Shown piece after piece: positions 1 to 8,870 of a stretch of 64,000 nucleotides of DNA (the first letter of the stretch is position 1; every line of letters starts with the position of its first letter). The notes below the pieces were generated by a model. That model was not told the DNA's origin, made no database searches, and saw only the letters and a list, made by a program, of their open reading frames with translations. Where the stretch lies: assembly GCF_026153515.1 (NCBI RefSeq), contig NZ_CP110644.1:4777501-4841500 (forward strand). Direction: 5' to 3'. This stretch comes from Pseudomonas sp. KU26590 (GTDB lineage: Bacteria; Pseudomonadota; Gammaproteobacteria; Pseudomonadales; Pseudomonadaceae). A program made the position numbers and the translations under genes.

Positions 1-761
1 ATACCGTCTCGCTCCAGCGTGCTGCGCAGCCCGGCGTCGACTTTCTCTGACGCGACAAACAGGTTGATGCTGTTCGGGCCGATCAGGGCGAAGGAGATGA
101 ACACCGGGTTGTAGGAGACATCGGCGCCACGCAGGTTAAACAGCCAGGCGATGTCATCCAGGGTGGCGAGGAAATGCCAGTCCGCGCCGCGCTCGGCCAT
201 CACCTTGCGGAGTCGAGTCAGCTTGTCAGGGCGGGTCTCGGTGGCGTGGGGCGCCGCGTGCTCATAGATAGCCTGGTCCGGCAACGCGGGCCGGTTGCTC
301 CACAACTCTGTTAACAGGTCGAGGTCGGTACGAAGCCGCGCGCCTTTTTCGTACAGATTGGCAGCCAGCGTACGCGACGACGCCACCGCCAATACCGCGC
401 CATCCACTGCAACGACAGAATCCGTCCTGGCTTGCTCGGCGAGCCATTCCAGTGGGCCGGTCTGACCCGGTTGCAACTTGACCAGTTCAATGTCGCTGCC
501 TGCCAGCTCCTTGCTCGCCTGCTCCCAATAACGGCTGTCAGCCCAAAGACCAGCGAAGTCCTGGGTGATGATCAAGGTGCCGACGGAGCCGTGGAAGCCG
601 GACAGCCACTGCCGCCCTTGCCAGTAACCCGGCAGGTATTCAGAGAGATGAGGGTCGGCCGACGGCACCAGCCAGGCGTCGATGCCTTCGCGGCTCATCA
701 AGGCGCGCGCCTGCGCAAGGCGTTGCATCGCCACTCCTGTGGTTTTCGACTGCGTATTCAT
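1..761 (-). CDS. Xaa-Pro aminopeptidase (M24B family), N-terminal part, runs off the left edge
   Basis: Translates to an open N-terminal 253 residues beginning MNTQSKTTGVAMQRLAQARA. It continues with phrases typical of the creatinase-like N-terminal domain of aminopeptidase P: DAWLVPSADPHLSEYLP near residue 29, then SGFHGSVGTLIIT and LWADSRYWEQA. A further segment, LDDIAWLFNLRGADV, is the usual end of the first subdomain. The metal-binding pita-bread catalytic domain lies outside the window. Family members remove an N-terminal residue preceding proline and are cytoplasmic. The start at 761 has AGGAGA seven bases upstream; an internal ATG at 728 also has AGGAG, so the N-terminus could be 11 residues shorter. 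It is transcribed away from the exopolysaccharide operon and is probably unrelated to it. Confidence 0.85.
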   Translation of the reverse strand, partial: MNTQSKTTGVAMQRLAQARALMSREGIDAWLVPSADPHLSEYLPGYWQGRQWLSGFHGSVGTLIITQDFAGLWADSRYWEQASKELAGSDIELVKLQPGQTGPLEWLAEQARTDSVVAVDGAVLAVASSRTLAANLYEKGARLRTDLDLLTELWSNRPALPDQAIYEHAAPHATETRPDKLTRLRKVMAERGADWHFLATLDDIAWLFNLRGADVSYNPVFISFALIGPNSINLFVASEKVDAGLRSTLERDG

Positions 762-1290
762 TGAATCTCCTGGTGACCCGAATTATTTGCATCGCAGACC
801 CGGATAATGGAGCAGCGATCAAGGCTGAGCAACCGCAGCGCCGCATCCTCCTCAGGCGCGGCAATGAAGCGCTCAGGCAACTGCATCGCGTACCGATGAA
901 ATCTTCGGGTATATCACCGACTCATCCGTGTCGATTTATATATAAACAAACACTGTTCTATCTTTAACACTGCAACACTGCTGTGATCGCTTAATTGCGC
1001 GATTCAAACTCAGTCGGTGAGTGACCCCACTGCACAACTACGCTCGAATAAGCCGCGCAATAATCGAGCGCCATAAAACTGTTACCCCCTGCACGCGCCC
1101 AAGTTCTGACGTTGGAAAAACGTCTTTCTGGTCATTTTTGTTTAGCAGAGAGGCGCTCTGCGCGAGTGCCTAAAAAGCGTCACGCACCATGACGGGGCAG
1201 TGATGCTTTATTGACTATCAATAAAATCAAGGCTTTACGGACCTTGATGTCAGGCTTTTCAAAAAAATAACAGAATGATGGCGAAATAAT

Positions 1291-1321
1291 TTGACAGAAA
1301 CTCCGCCTCCGTCGATATATA
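1291..1321 (+). promoter_or_regulatory. Candidate sigma-70 promoter for the exopolysaccharide operon
   Basis: A perfect TTGACA at 1291-1296 is followed by GATATA at 1314-1319 (17-base spacer) or TATATA at 1316-1321 (19-base spacer). It is the best-looking promoter in the leader and lies upstream of both ops-like elements, as an antitermination leader would require. No transcription start has been shown. Confidence 0.35.
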
Positions 1322-1502
1322 GGCATGTCCAATGTTTTCCCGTTTTTGCAGTGCGGCCTTAGAGCCGTGCGCCGAAAGCATTCCGACTTAATTACCCTGC
1401 GACTGCCCATGAACTTAACGTTTTAAACGGTGTGAAATCAGCGCCGGTGGGCAGTTTTTGGTTCAAAGAAAGCTTTTTCGAATTGCTGAATGTGCTCGGC
1501 GG

Positions 1503-1514
1503 GGCGGTAGCTTT
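1503..1514 (+). promoter_or_regulatory. Second ops-like element (partial match)
   Basis: GGCGGTAGCTTT preserves the invariant GGCGGTAG core and the T at position 11 of the RfaH-recruiting ops sequence, but differs at positions 10 and 12. It is preceded by GG, as in the JUMPstart context. It lies 98 bases upstream of the perfect copy, on the coding strand of the operon. Confidence 0.55.
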
Positions 1515-1600
1515 GCCCAACGCTTTAGTCAGCCAGTGCTGAATGAAGCCATCGTTTGAATGCACGCCTTATTAGCACAACGGCAGGATCTGCAGATTCG

Positions 1601-1612
1601 GGCGGTAGCGTG
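1601..1612 (+). promoter_or_regulatory. ops (JUMPstart) element for RfaH recruitment
   Basis: GGCGGTAGCGTG is an exact match to the classical enterobacterial ops element, the core of the JUMPstart sequence in polysaccharide operon leaders. In E. coli the element pauses RNA polymerase and recruits RfaH through the exposed non-template strand. Here it lies 60 bases before the first gene of a 16-gene polysaccharide operon that contains its own rfaH at 9677, in the correct orientation and between a candidate promoter and the coding region. Confidence 0.85.
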
Positions 1613-1671
1613 CCTGAAGCGCAATTCACGCCCTGCCCTGCACTCCTCACTCTCTACGAGGGCCTGATGCA

Positions 1672-2457
1672 ATGCCTTTATCTTTCGACATGGATGAGCA
1701 GCTGGTTCAGCGACTGGCTGACGAAATCGATACCCACGGCTTTGCAAAACTGAACGCGGCCGTACCTGACACGGACCTGCAGCACTTGCGGGCCTGGACT
1801 GACGAGCAGGCGCAGAAACACCAGGGCGAATACTTTGCCTACCACGGTGAAGCGGCACTGAGCGAAAGCCTGCTGGCGAGCTACTGGTCTGACCCGCGAT
1901 TCAAGACGCTGCTGGGTCGCCTCTATAAGCATGCGGCCCGCCGCGACGCCGCCAGTGACCGCATCTTTCCGGTGCTGCGCTGCGTGCAGGGCAATCAGGG
2001 CAAGCGCGAATCCAACAGCTTCCATTACGACGCCAGCCTGGTGACCGCGCTGATCCCGGTATTCATCCCCAGCGAAGGCGAAGGACGCGGCGACCTGATG
2101 CTGTTTCCGAACATCCGCCGGGTGCGCTCATGGGTGGTGTTCAACGTGATCGAGAAAGCCCTGCTGCAAAACAAGATGACCCGTGGCTGGATCATCAAGG
2201 GCATGCAGCGCAACTGGCTCAAGCCGTATGTGCTGCGCCTTGAGCCGGGCAGCGTTTATTTCTTTTGGGGTTATCGCAGCCTGCACGCCAATCAGGCCTG
2301 CAGGCCTGACGTGAAGCGCGCCACTGCGCTCTTCCACTTCGGCGACCCCCATGCAGGCAGCCTGGCCACCCGGATGATCCTGAAAATCAATCAGGGTCGC
2401 GCGCGGCGGATGAGCAACAAGGCAGGCAACCCGCCGCCAGCATCTACCCCCAACTGA
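1672..2457 (+). CDS. 2-oxoglutarate/Fe(II) oxygenase-like protein, first gene of the exopolysaccharide operon
   Basis: The 261-residue protein carries what looks like the facial triad of a phytanoyl-CoA dioxygenase-type oxygenase: His118-x-Asp120 in the phrase SFHYDAS and a distal His205 in RSLHANQACRPDVKR. Arg216 is placed to bind the 2-oxoglutarate carboxylate. The protein has no signal peptide and is probably cytoplasmic. Such enzymes hydroxylate small molecules or acyl groups; the substrate here is unknown. As the first gene after the ops elements and upstream of a sugar aminotransferase, it most likely modifies a sugar or its acyl group before export. An SD-like GAGG lies about 12 bases upstream of the ATG. 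Triad identification is by eye; a structure prediction would settle it. Confidence 0.7.
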   Translation: MPLSFDMDEQLVQRLADEIDTHGFAKLNAAVPDTDLQHLRAWTDEQAQKHQGEYFAYHGEAALSESLLASYWSDPRFKTLLGRLYKHAARRDAASDRIFPVLRCVQGNQGKRESNSFHYDASLVTALIPVFIPSEGEGRGDLMLFPNIRRVRSWVVFNVIEKALLQNKMTRGWIIKGMQRNWLKPYVLRLEPGSVYFFWGYRSLHANQACRPDVKRATALFHFGDPHAGSLATRMILKINQGRARRMSNKAGNPPPASTPN

Positions 2458-2558
2458 TTCGCTCGAACCTGGCGTTGACAGCCCGGCGTCAGACCAGCGC
2501 CACCGCATCACTGCCCAGAAAGCCTTTTAAAAGCTTTGCATCTGAAATGGAGAATTCG

Positions 2559-3680
2559 ATGATCAACGTCACCAAGACCTACCTGGGCGATATCGACAAG
2601 TTCAAGGGCTACGTCGAGGGCATTTATGCACGCGGCTGGCTGACCAACCACGGACCGCTGGTGTGCGAGCTCGAGCAACGGTTGAAAGATTACCTGGGCG
2701 TCAAGCACGTCATCCTCACCAACAACGGCACCCTCGCCCTGCAAGTGGCCTATCGGGCGCTGGGCCTGAGCGGCAGCGCAGTGACCACGCCGTTCAGCTT
2801 CGTGGCCACCAGCAGTTCGTTGCAGTGGGAAGGCATTCGCCCGATCTTCGCCGACATCGACGCGCAGACCTGGAACATCTCGCCGGACCACATCGAGAGC
2901 CGCATTGTCTCCGACACCACCGCCATTGTCGGCACCCATGTGTTCGGCAACCCGTGCGCCGTTGAGCGCATCGAAGAAATTGCCCGTCGGCGCAATCTGA
3001 AAGTCGTCTACGACGGCGCCCATGCCTTTGCCGTGCGTCACGCCGGCCAATCAGTGCTCAACTGGGGCGACATCAGTACCTTGAGTTTCCACGCGACCAA
3101 GCTGTTTCACACTATTGAAGGCGGCGCGATCATCACCAACGATGACGAAACGGCACGCCGGGCTCACCTGCTGTGCAACTTCGGCATCGTCGACGTCGAC
3201 AAGATCGACGGCATCGGCATCAACGCCAAGCTCAACGAATTCTCTGCCGCGATGGGCCTGTGCATTCTCGACGACATCGAGAACATTCTTCAGGAACGCG
3301 CTGAAATCGCTGACCGCTACACCACCCGCCTGGGCGATTACGTCGACCTGCAGCGGCCGGAAAACAACAGCCAGCTCAACCACAGCTATTACCCGATCGC
3401 CCTGCGCGACGAACAACACCTGCTGCGTGTGCGTTCTGCGCTGAACACTAACGGGATCAACCCGCGCCGCTACTTCTACCCGTCCCTGGACACCCTTGAA
3501 TACTTGCAGCCGCAAGCCGCGCAAACCGCCTCGCGTTCCCTCAGTGAGCGCGTGATGTGTCTGCCGATTTACCCGGGCTTACTGCGCGACGATCAGGACC
3601 GCGTGATCAACACGGTGATCGCCGAAACCAGCGCCGCTCACTCGCCGTACCGTGTGCCGCTACTCGCGCAGGTCATGTAA
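2559..3680 (+). CDS. DegT/DnrJ/EryC1/StrS-family sugar aminotransferase
   Basis: A 373-residue PLP-dependent enzyme of the nucleotide-sugar aminotransferase family. The Schiff-base lysine is Lys181 in SFHATKLFHTIEGGA, and Asp152 in VVYDGAHAFAV is positioned to contact the pyridine nitrogen. The substrate-binding stretch TTPFSFVATSSS is also typical. These enzymes aminate keto-sugar nucleotides such as dTDP-4-keto-6-deoxyglucose (VioA, QdtB, FdtB types). The start at 2559 was chosen because GGAG lies six bases upstream; the open frame extends back to 2475 without a better site. The enzyme implies an amino-deoxy sugar in the polymer. No genes for the keto-sugar precursor are in the window, so that substrate must come from elsewhere. 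Confidence 0.88.
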   Translation: MINVTKTYLGDIDKFKGYVEGIYARGWLTNHGPLVCELEQRLKDYLGVKHVILTNNGTLALQVAYRALGLSGSAVTTPFSFVATSSSLQWEGIRPIFADIDAQTWNISPDHIESRIVSDTTAIVGTHVFGNPCAVERIEEIARRRNLKVVYDGAHAFAVRHAGQSVLNWGDISTLSFHATKLFHTIEGGAIITNDDETARRAHLLCNFGIVDVDKIDGIGINAKLNEFSAAMGLCILDDIENILQERAEIADRYTTRLGDYVDLQRPENNSQLNHSYYPIALRDEQHLLRVRSALNTNGINPRRYFYPSLDTLEYLQPQAAQTASRSLSERVMCLPIYPGLLRDDQDRVINTVIAETSAAHSPYRVPLLAQVM

Positions 3681-3722
3681 TGCCACCGCACCATTCACCG
3701 TGTTCGCCCGGAAGGACTTTCG

Positions 3723-5237
3723 ATGTCAACCAAGCGCTCAGTCATACGCAACACTGCGTTGAGCTATGCAGGCCAGGCCTACACGCTGCTCGTGGGGATC
3801 CTGATCATGCCGTTCTACCTTGGCCATATGGGCGCCGAGGCATACGGACTGATCGGGTTCTTTTCGGTGCTGCAGGCCTGGCTGCAGTTGCTGGACGCAG
3901 GGTTGTCGCCGAGTCTGGTCAGGGCGGTGGCGCACCGCCAAGGCAGCGACGGACTGGATCACTACACCGGTCGCCTGCTGCGTTCGTTCGAGATCATCTT
4001 CCTGCCGCTGGCAGGTTTTTGCTGCGTGGCGATGTACGCCGGCAGCGAATGGATTGCCGTGCACTGGCTCAATGCACAGCAATTGTCGACCGAGACGCTG
4101 GTGCAGTGCATCGGATTGATGGGCATCGTGATCGCCCTGCGCTTGTTTTCGACGCTCTATAAAAGCGGAATCCAAGGCCTTGAACAACACGCATGGCTGA
4201 ACATCGCCAACGTGATTATCGCCACGCTGCGCTACTTCGGCGGTTTGCTGCTGGTGAGCACGATCTCCAACGACCCAGTGCACTTCTTCGAATTCCAGGC
4301 GCTGGTGGGCTTGATCGAAGCGTTGATCTTTGCGGCCCGGGCCTATCAGCAGATGCCGACGCCGTCGCCGCTGACCGGTTTTGACTGGGATCTGGTCAAG
4401 CCGATCATCCCGTTCGCCGCGAGCATGTCTGGCACCGCGGTGCTGTGGATCGTGCTGACCCAGATCGACAAGGTGCTGCTCTCCGAGCTGTTGCCACTCA
4501 ATGAATACGGTTACTTCTCGCTGGTGGCGCTGATCACCACCGGGATCATGATGCTCTCAAATCCTCTGGCGCAGACATTACTGCCGCGCCTCACCGTGTT
4601 GATGGCCGAAGGGCGCCGGGATGACATGCATCAGCTGTATCTCGCGGCCAACCGGTTTGTGTGCACGTTCCTGTTTCCCCTCGCGGCACTGATCGCGCTG
4701 CACGCCGACGCGATGGTGTTTGCCTGGTCGGGCGATCGCCCTGCCGCCGACTGGAGCCGGACGATTCTGCCGTGGTACTCGCTGGGCAGCGCCATCATGG
4801 CGGTCAGCACGTTCCAGTTTTACCTGCAATACGCCTACGGGCGGATACACCTGCATGTCTGGTACAGCGTGGTCTCAACGCTGATCACGGTGCCGGTGAT
4901 GTTTCTGGCGATTCGCGGATATGGCGCTTATGGCGCGGCGATCGCCTGGTTCGTATTGCGGGTGGTGTCCTTCGCCATCTGGCCGGTCATCGTGCACCAG
5001 CGCCTGGCCCCGGGCATTCACAGTCAATGGCTGCGCGACATCATCCGCATCAGCGTCATGACCGGCGTGGGCCTGGCAATCACCGAGCCCTTGCTGCGCC
5101 TGATCGCCAGTGAAAGCCGCATCAGCATTTTCCTGGGTCTGGCCGTCAGCGGCCTGCTCACGCTGCTGATTGTGGCCGCCAGCTACAAGCCGCTGGTGAT
5201 GAAGATTTCCGTTCTGTTCAGTAAACCCAGTGTTTAA
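3723..5237 (+). CDS. Wzx-type polysaccharide repeat-unit flippase
   Basis: A 504-residue, strongly hydrophobic protein with about 12-14 predicted membrane segments. The N-terminus is RNTALSYAGQAYTLLVGILI, and internal patterns such as IPFAASMSGTAVLWIVLTQID and NEYGYFSLVA are characteristic of the MOP/MVF polysaccharide transporter superfamily. Wzx proteins move undecaprenyl-pyrophosphate-linked repeat units across the inner membrane. It sits 42 bases after the aminotransferase gene and 17 bases before a glycosyltransferase gene, in the same operon. A flippase implies Wzy-dependent assembly, but no polymerase gene was found in the cluster. Confidence 0.9.
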   Translation: MSTKRSVIRNTALSYAGQAYTLLVGILIMPFYLGHMGAEAYGLIGFFSVLQAWLQLLDAGLSPSLVRAVAHRQGSDGLDHYTGRLLRSFEIIFLPLAGFCCVAMYAGSEWIAVHWLNAQQLSTETLVQCIGLMGIVIALRLFSTLYKSGIQGLEQHAWLNIANVIIATLRYFGGLLLVSTISNDPVHFFEFQALVGLIEALIFAARAYQQMPTPSPLTGFDWDLVKPIIPFAASMSGTAVLWIVLTQIDKVLLSELLPLNEYGYFSLVALITTGIMMLSNPLAQTLLPRLTVLMAEGRRDDMHQLYLAANRFVCTFLFPLAALIALHADAMVFAWSGDRPAADWSRTILPWYSLGSAIMAVSTFQFYLQYAYGRIHLHVWYSVVSTLITVPVMFLAIRGYGAYGAAIAWFVLRVVSFAIWPVIVHQRLAPGIHSQWLRDIIRISVMTGVGLAITEPLLRLIASESRISIFLGLAVSGLLTLLIVAASYKPLVMKISVLFSKPSV

Positions 5238-5254
5238 CTCCGAGTACCCAAGCC

Positions 5255-6184
5255 ATGGATGCTATTAGCATTAAGACGAGCCCCTCGCCGTCCGCCGCGC
5301 CCTTGGTCAGCATCGTCTGTCCAGCCTACAACCAGGAAGCCTACGTCGCGCAGACGCTGGAAGGCTTCCTGATGCAGCAAACCACGTTCGCCTTCGAAAT
5401 CCTGGTGAACGACGATGCCTCCACCGACGGCACCGCCCGCATCATTGCTGATTACGCCAAACGCTTCCCGACGCTGATCCGCCCCTTCTATCACGAGACG
5501 AATCAGTACTCGCAGAACAACTCGCCGGTGCCGCGTCTGTTCGGCGAAGCGCGGGGCCGCTACATCGCCTACTGCGAAGGCGACGATTACTGGACTGACC
5601 CGCGCAAGCTGCAGATCCAGGTGGATTTTCTCGAGAACAACCCGGATTACGTGCTGACCTACCACGACGCGATCCCCTTCGACATCAGCGGCCAATACCC
5701 GATCCAGCTGCAAGGCAAGCTGCGCGAGGATGCCACGGCGCTGGAGCTGCAGAAGGCGCGGCCGGTGTCGACGCTGACCACGGTGTTCCGCAACGTGTTC
5801 GATTCGTTGCCGCCCGAGCTGCGCGCCGCGCCGCTCAACGATCTGGTCTGGTGGTCGCTGCTCGGTGCCTATGGCAAGGGCAAATTCATGGGCGAGGTCA
5901 AGCCGGCCATGTACCGGTTGCACCCGGGCGGCGTGTTTTCCATGCGCTCCAACAAACGCAAGCTGCACATGGCGCTGCAGACCTCGGGCGCCCTGGCCAA
6001 CTACTACAACCGGCTCGGTAATCAGGAGCTCTATGAGCACTTCCTGATGGAGCTGGTCGAGTACTCGCTGTCGGCGATCACCCCGAAACGCAAGATGCAG
6101 ACGCTCCTGGCAGTCGGGCAGAACTTCGGCAGCAACATCAGCAAGAGACTGATCACCAGCCTCAGCAAAGGTCATGTTCAGTAA
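5255..6184 (+). CDS. Family 2 glycosyltransferase
   Basis: A 309-residue GT-A enzyme. The nucleotide-binding start is PLVSIVCPAYNQEAYV (residues 17-31). DDAS follows at 53-56, and the metal-binding acidic motif lies in YCEGDDYWTDPRK (about 107-119). There is no membrane segment, so it is cytoplasmic or peripheral and probably adds a sugar to the lipid-linked repeat unit; donor and acceptor cannot be deduced. The last 11 bases overlap the start of the downstream phosphatase gene, indicating translational coupling. Confidence 0.9.
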   Translation: MDAISIKTSPSPSAAPLVSIVCPAYNQEAYVAQTLEGFLMQQTTFAFEILVNDDASTDGTARIIADYAKRFPTLIRPFYHETNQYSQNNSPVPRLFGEARGRYIAYCEGDDYWTDPRKLQIQVDFLENNPDYVLTYHDAIPFDISGQYPIQLQGKLREDATALELQKARPVSTLTTVFRNVFDSLPPELRAAPLNDLVWWSLLGAYGKGKFMGEVKPAMYRLHPGGVFSMRSNKRKLHMALQTSGALANYYNRLGNQELYEHFLMELVEYSLSAITPKRKMQTLLAVGQNFGSNISKRLITSLSKGHVQ

Positions 6185-6626
6185 CGTACTGGTGGTCTGC
6201 GTCGGCAATATCTGTCGCAGCCCCATGGCCGAAGCCATGTTCCGACAACGCGTGCCGAACGCGCGCATACAGATCTCGTCGGCCGGCACCCACGCCATGC
6301 TCAGTTCCACCATCGACCCGCTGGCTCAAGCCGTGCTGCACGTCAACGGCGTCAACGCCCACAAACATCGAAGCCGTCAGATCGACCGGCAGATGCTCCA
6401 TGAAGCAGAGCTGATTCTGGTCATGGAGCATCGTCAGACCCAGAGCGTCCTCAAGCTGGCCCCCGAGGTACGCGGCAAAACGTTTCTGATTGGCAAATGG
6501 CAACAAGCGCTGGAAATCGCCGATCCCTACCGGCGCCCGAAACTAGCCTTTGAACAGACCTACGAGCAACTTTCGCGTTGTGTCGACGACTGGCTTCCTT
6601 ATCTTCAGTCAGGAGATCCAAGATAA
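6174..6626 (+). CDS. Low-molecular-weight protein-tyrosine phosphatase (Wzb-like)
   Basis: The 150-residue protein has the complete signature of the family: the CX5R loop at Cys9-Arg15 (VCVGNICRSPMAEAMF) and the general acid Asp117 in ADPYRRP. Wzb-type enzymes dephosphorylate the C-terminal tyrosines of the partner Wzc kinase, and this cycling controls polymerisation and export of capsule or exopolysaccharide. It overlaps the preceding glycosyltransferase gene by 11 bases, and its TAA directly abuts the ATG of the kinase gene, so the pair is almost certainly co-translated. Confidence 0.93.
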   Translation: MFSNVLVVCVGNICRSPMAEAMFRQRVPNARIQISSAGTHAMLSSTIDPLAQAVLHVNGVNAHKHRSRQIDRQMLHEAELILVMEHRQTQSVLKLAPEVRGKTFLIGKWQQALEIADPYRRPKLAFEQTYEQLSRCVDDWLPYLQSGDPR

Positions 6627-8843
6627 ATGACCGCTATGAACCGTACTTCTCTGGACGAGGTCCAGGACTCCCGGATCGATTTGGCGACTATCTTGCGCAC
6701 ACTTTTCGATCACAAAGGATTGATTGCGTCGATTGTCGGCATCTGCCTCCTGCTCGGTGTCACCTACGCCATTCTGGCGACGCCGATCTTCCAGGCCAAC
6801 GCGATGATTCAGATCGAGCCGCGCAAAGTCGGCATCGAGGGCCGCACTGAAGTCTCCAACAAGCCGCTGTCGGTTTCCCAGGCGACCACCGAGATCGAGC
6901 TGATCAAATCCCGCGCGGTGCTGGGCAAGGTCGTCGATGACCTAAAGCTGTACATCGTGCAGAAGCCCAAATACATCCCGGGCCTGGGCAGCTACATGGC
7001 GCGTCGGTTCAAGCCGGAGCGTGAAGGCGCGCTGGCCGATCCGATGTTCGGCCTGAGCAGCTACGCCTGGGGCGGCGAGAAAATCGACGTCTTCCAACTG
7101 GAGGTGCCGGATGCACTGCTGGGCGAAAAGATGACCATGGTGGCGGGCAAGCCTGGCACCTTCACCCTGTATGACGAAGACCGCAACAAACTGCTCAGCG
7201 GCCCGGTCGGTCAGACCGTCGAAGGCAGCGGCATCAAGATCCAGGTGGCTGCGCTCAATGCCCGTCCGGGCACCGAGTTCGCCGTGGCGCGTCAACGCAC
7301 CCTGACCACCGCGCTGGATTATCAGGACCGTCTGAAAATCATGGAAGCGGGCAAGGACTCCGGGATCGTCTACCTGTCGATTCAGGACCCCGACCCGGCC
7401 CTGGCCAAGCGCATCCTCAACGAAGTGAGCCGCCTGTATGTGCGTCAGAACGTCGAGCGCAGTTCGGCTGAAGCCGCCCAGCGTCTGGAGTTCCTGCGTT
7501 CGCAATTGCCGGCGGTGCGCAAGCAGCTGGAGCAGTCCGAAATCGCGCTGAACAACTTCCAGATGGGCGCCAAGTCGGTTGACCTGAGCGTTGAAACCAA
7601 GTCGGTTCTGGATCAGGTGGTCAAGCTGGAAGGCACCCTGTCGGACCTGAAAATGAAGCGCGTCGACGTCGAGCGTCTGTACACGCCAGAGCATCCGACC
7701 TACCGCGCCCTGATGACGCAGATCGGCCAGGTTGAATCCCAGAAAGCCGCGCTGCTGAAGAAGATCGAAGCCCTGCCGGCCACGCAACAAGAGCTGCTGC
7801 GCCTGAACCGTGACATGCAGGTGACCTCGCAGACCTACACCCTGTTGCTGGACAAGAGCCAGGAGCAGGACATCCTGCGCGCCGGCAGCATCGGCAACGT
7901 ACGCATCATCGACAACGCTGACGTCAACGTCGAAGAGCCGGTCAAGCCGATGCGCAAAATCATCGTGCTGGTCGCCGCCCTGATCGGTCTGCTGCTGGCC
8001 GTTGCCACCGTGTTTGTGCGTCAGGCGTTCTATCGCGGCGTGGACAACCCGGAAGTCATCGAAAATCTCGGCATGCCGGTGTACGCCTCGCTGCCGTATT
8101 CGCGCCTGCAGGAACGCATGGAAAAAGCCGCGCAGAGCCGTTCGGCGAACAAGGAGCCGCGCCTGCTGAGCGTCAGCGCGCCGACGGAACTGGCGATCGA
8201 AGCGTTGCGCAGCCTGCGCACCAGCCTGCACTTCGCGATGCTCGAAGCCCGCAACAATGTCCTGATGATTTCCAGCCCGACGCCGGGCGTGGGCAAGTCG
8301 TTCGTGTCCAGCAACCTGGCGGTGATCATTGCGCAGACCGGCAAACGCGTATTGCTGATCGACGCCGACATGCGCAAAGGCTACCTGCACAAGATGTTCA
8401 ACCTGACGCCCAAGCATGGTTTGTCGGACACCTTGGCCGCACGTCTGGGCAGCAAGGAAGTGATCAACCATACCGAAGTGCGCAACCTGGACTTCATCTC
8501 CTGCGGTTACGCGGCGCCGAACCCGTCCGAGCTGCTGATGCACGACAACTTCAACAGAATGATCAGCGAACTGTCGCCGCTGTACGACTTGGTGATCATC
8601 GACACCCCGCCGATTCTGGCCGTGACCGATGCCACGCTGGTCGGCCGCCAGTCCGGCACCTGCCTGCTGGTGACTCGCTTCGGCCTGAGCACCGCCAAGG
8701 AAATCGAAGCGTGCAAACGCCGCCTGATCCACAACGGCATTCTGATCAAGGGTGCGATCTTCAACGGTGTCCTGCGCAAGGCGTCGACCGCCGACTACGA
8801 CTGCGCCGCCTACGGTTACGACTACACCACGGTCCGCAAGTAA
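6627..8843 (+). CDS. Wzc-like tyrosine autokinase / polysaccharide co-polymerase
   Basis: A 738-residue inner-membrane protein. The N-terminal Wzz domain has a first membrane segment at about residues 30-52, a long periplasmic coiled-coil/GNVR part and a second membrane segment at about 437-461. A cytoplasmic BY-kinase domain follows: Walker A in SPTPGVGKSFVSSN (about 548-561), Walker A' in LLIDADMRKG, Walker B in LVIIDTPP (about 655-662) and a C-terminal tyrosine cluster at 724, 729, 731 and 733. These proteins set chain length and connect polymerisation to the Wza channel, with activity tuned by autophosphorylation and removal by the neighbouring phosphatase. The SD is AGGAGA ten bases upstream. 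All key motifs are intact. Confidence 0.95.
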   Translation: MTAMNRTSLDEVQDSRIDLATILRTLFDHKGLIASIVGICLLLGVTYAILATPIFQANAMIQIEPRKVGIEGRTEVSNKPLSVSQATTEIELIKSRAVLGKVVDDLKLYIVQKPKYIPGLGSYMARRFKPEREGALADPMFGLSSYAWGGEKIDVFQLEVPDALLGEKMTMVAGKPGTFTLYDEDRNKLLSGPVGQTVEGSGIKIQVAALNARPGTEFAVARQRTLTTALDYQDRLKIMEAGKDSGIVYLSIQDPDPALAKRILNEVSRLYVRQNVERSSAEAAQRLEFLRSQLPAVRKQLEQSEIALNNFQMGAKSVDLSVETKSVLDQVVKLEGTLSDLKMKRVDVERLYTPEHPTYRALMTQIGQVESQKAALLKKIEALPATQQELLRLNRDMQVTSQTYTLLLDKSQEQDILRAGSIGNVRIIDNADVNVEEPVKPMRKIIVLVAALIGLLLAVATVFVRQAFYRGVDNPEVIENLGMPVYASLPYSRLQERMEKAAQSRSANKEPRLLSVSAPTELAIEALRSLRTSLHFAMLEARNNVLMISSPTPGVGKSFVSSNLAVIIAQTGKRVLLIDADMRKGYLHKMFNLTPKHGLSDTLAARLGSKEVINHTEVRNLDFISCGYAAPNPSELLMHDNFNRMISELSPLYDLVIIDTPPILAVTDATLVGRQSGTCLLVTRFGLSTAKEIEACKRRLIHNGILIKGAIFNGVLRKASTADYDCAAYGYDYTTVRK

Positions 8844-8870
8844 ATCGACAGGCACCCCAAGGAGAAACAC

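Larger units (their letters stand above)
762..1671. other. Long leader/intergenic region upstream of the exopolysaccharide operon
   Basis: About 0.9 kb without a convincing gene. It is more AT-rich than its surroundings, especially 930-960 and 1200-1350. It holds a candidate promoter near 1291 and two ops-like elements at 1503 and 1601, so most of it is probably regulatory DNA plus a transcribed leader of several hundred bases. Small open frames here lack good ribosome sites and Pseudomonas-like third-position GC. Confidence 0.6.

Noticed and set aside
1180..1410. 76-codon minus-strand frame in the exopolysaccharide leader
   Set aside because: AT-rich, no Shine-Dalgarno sequence and low third-position GC; it also covers the best promoter candidate.
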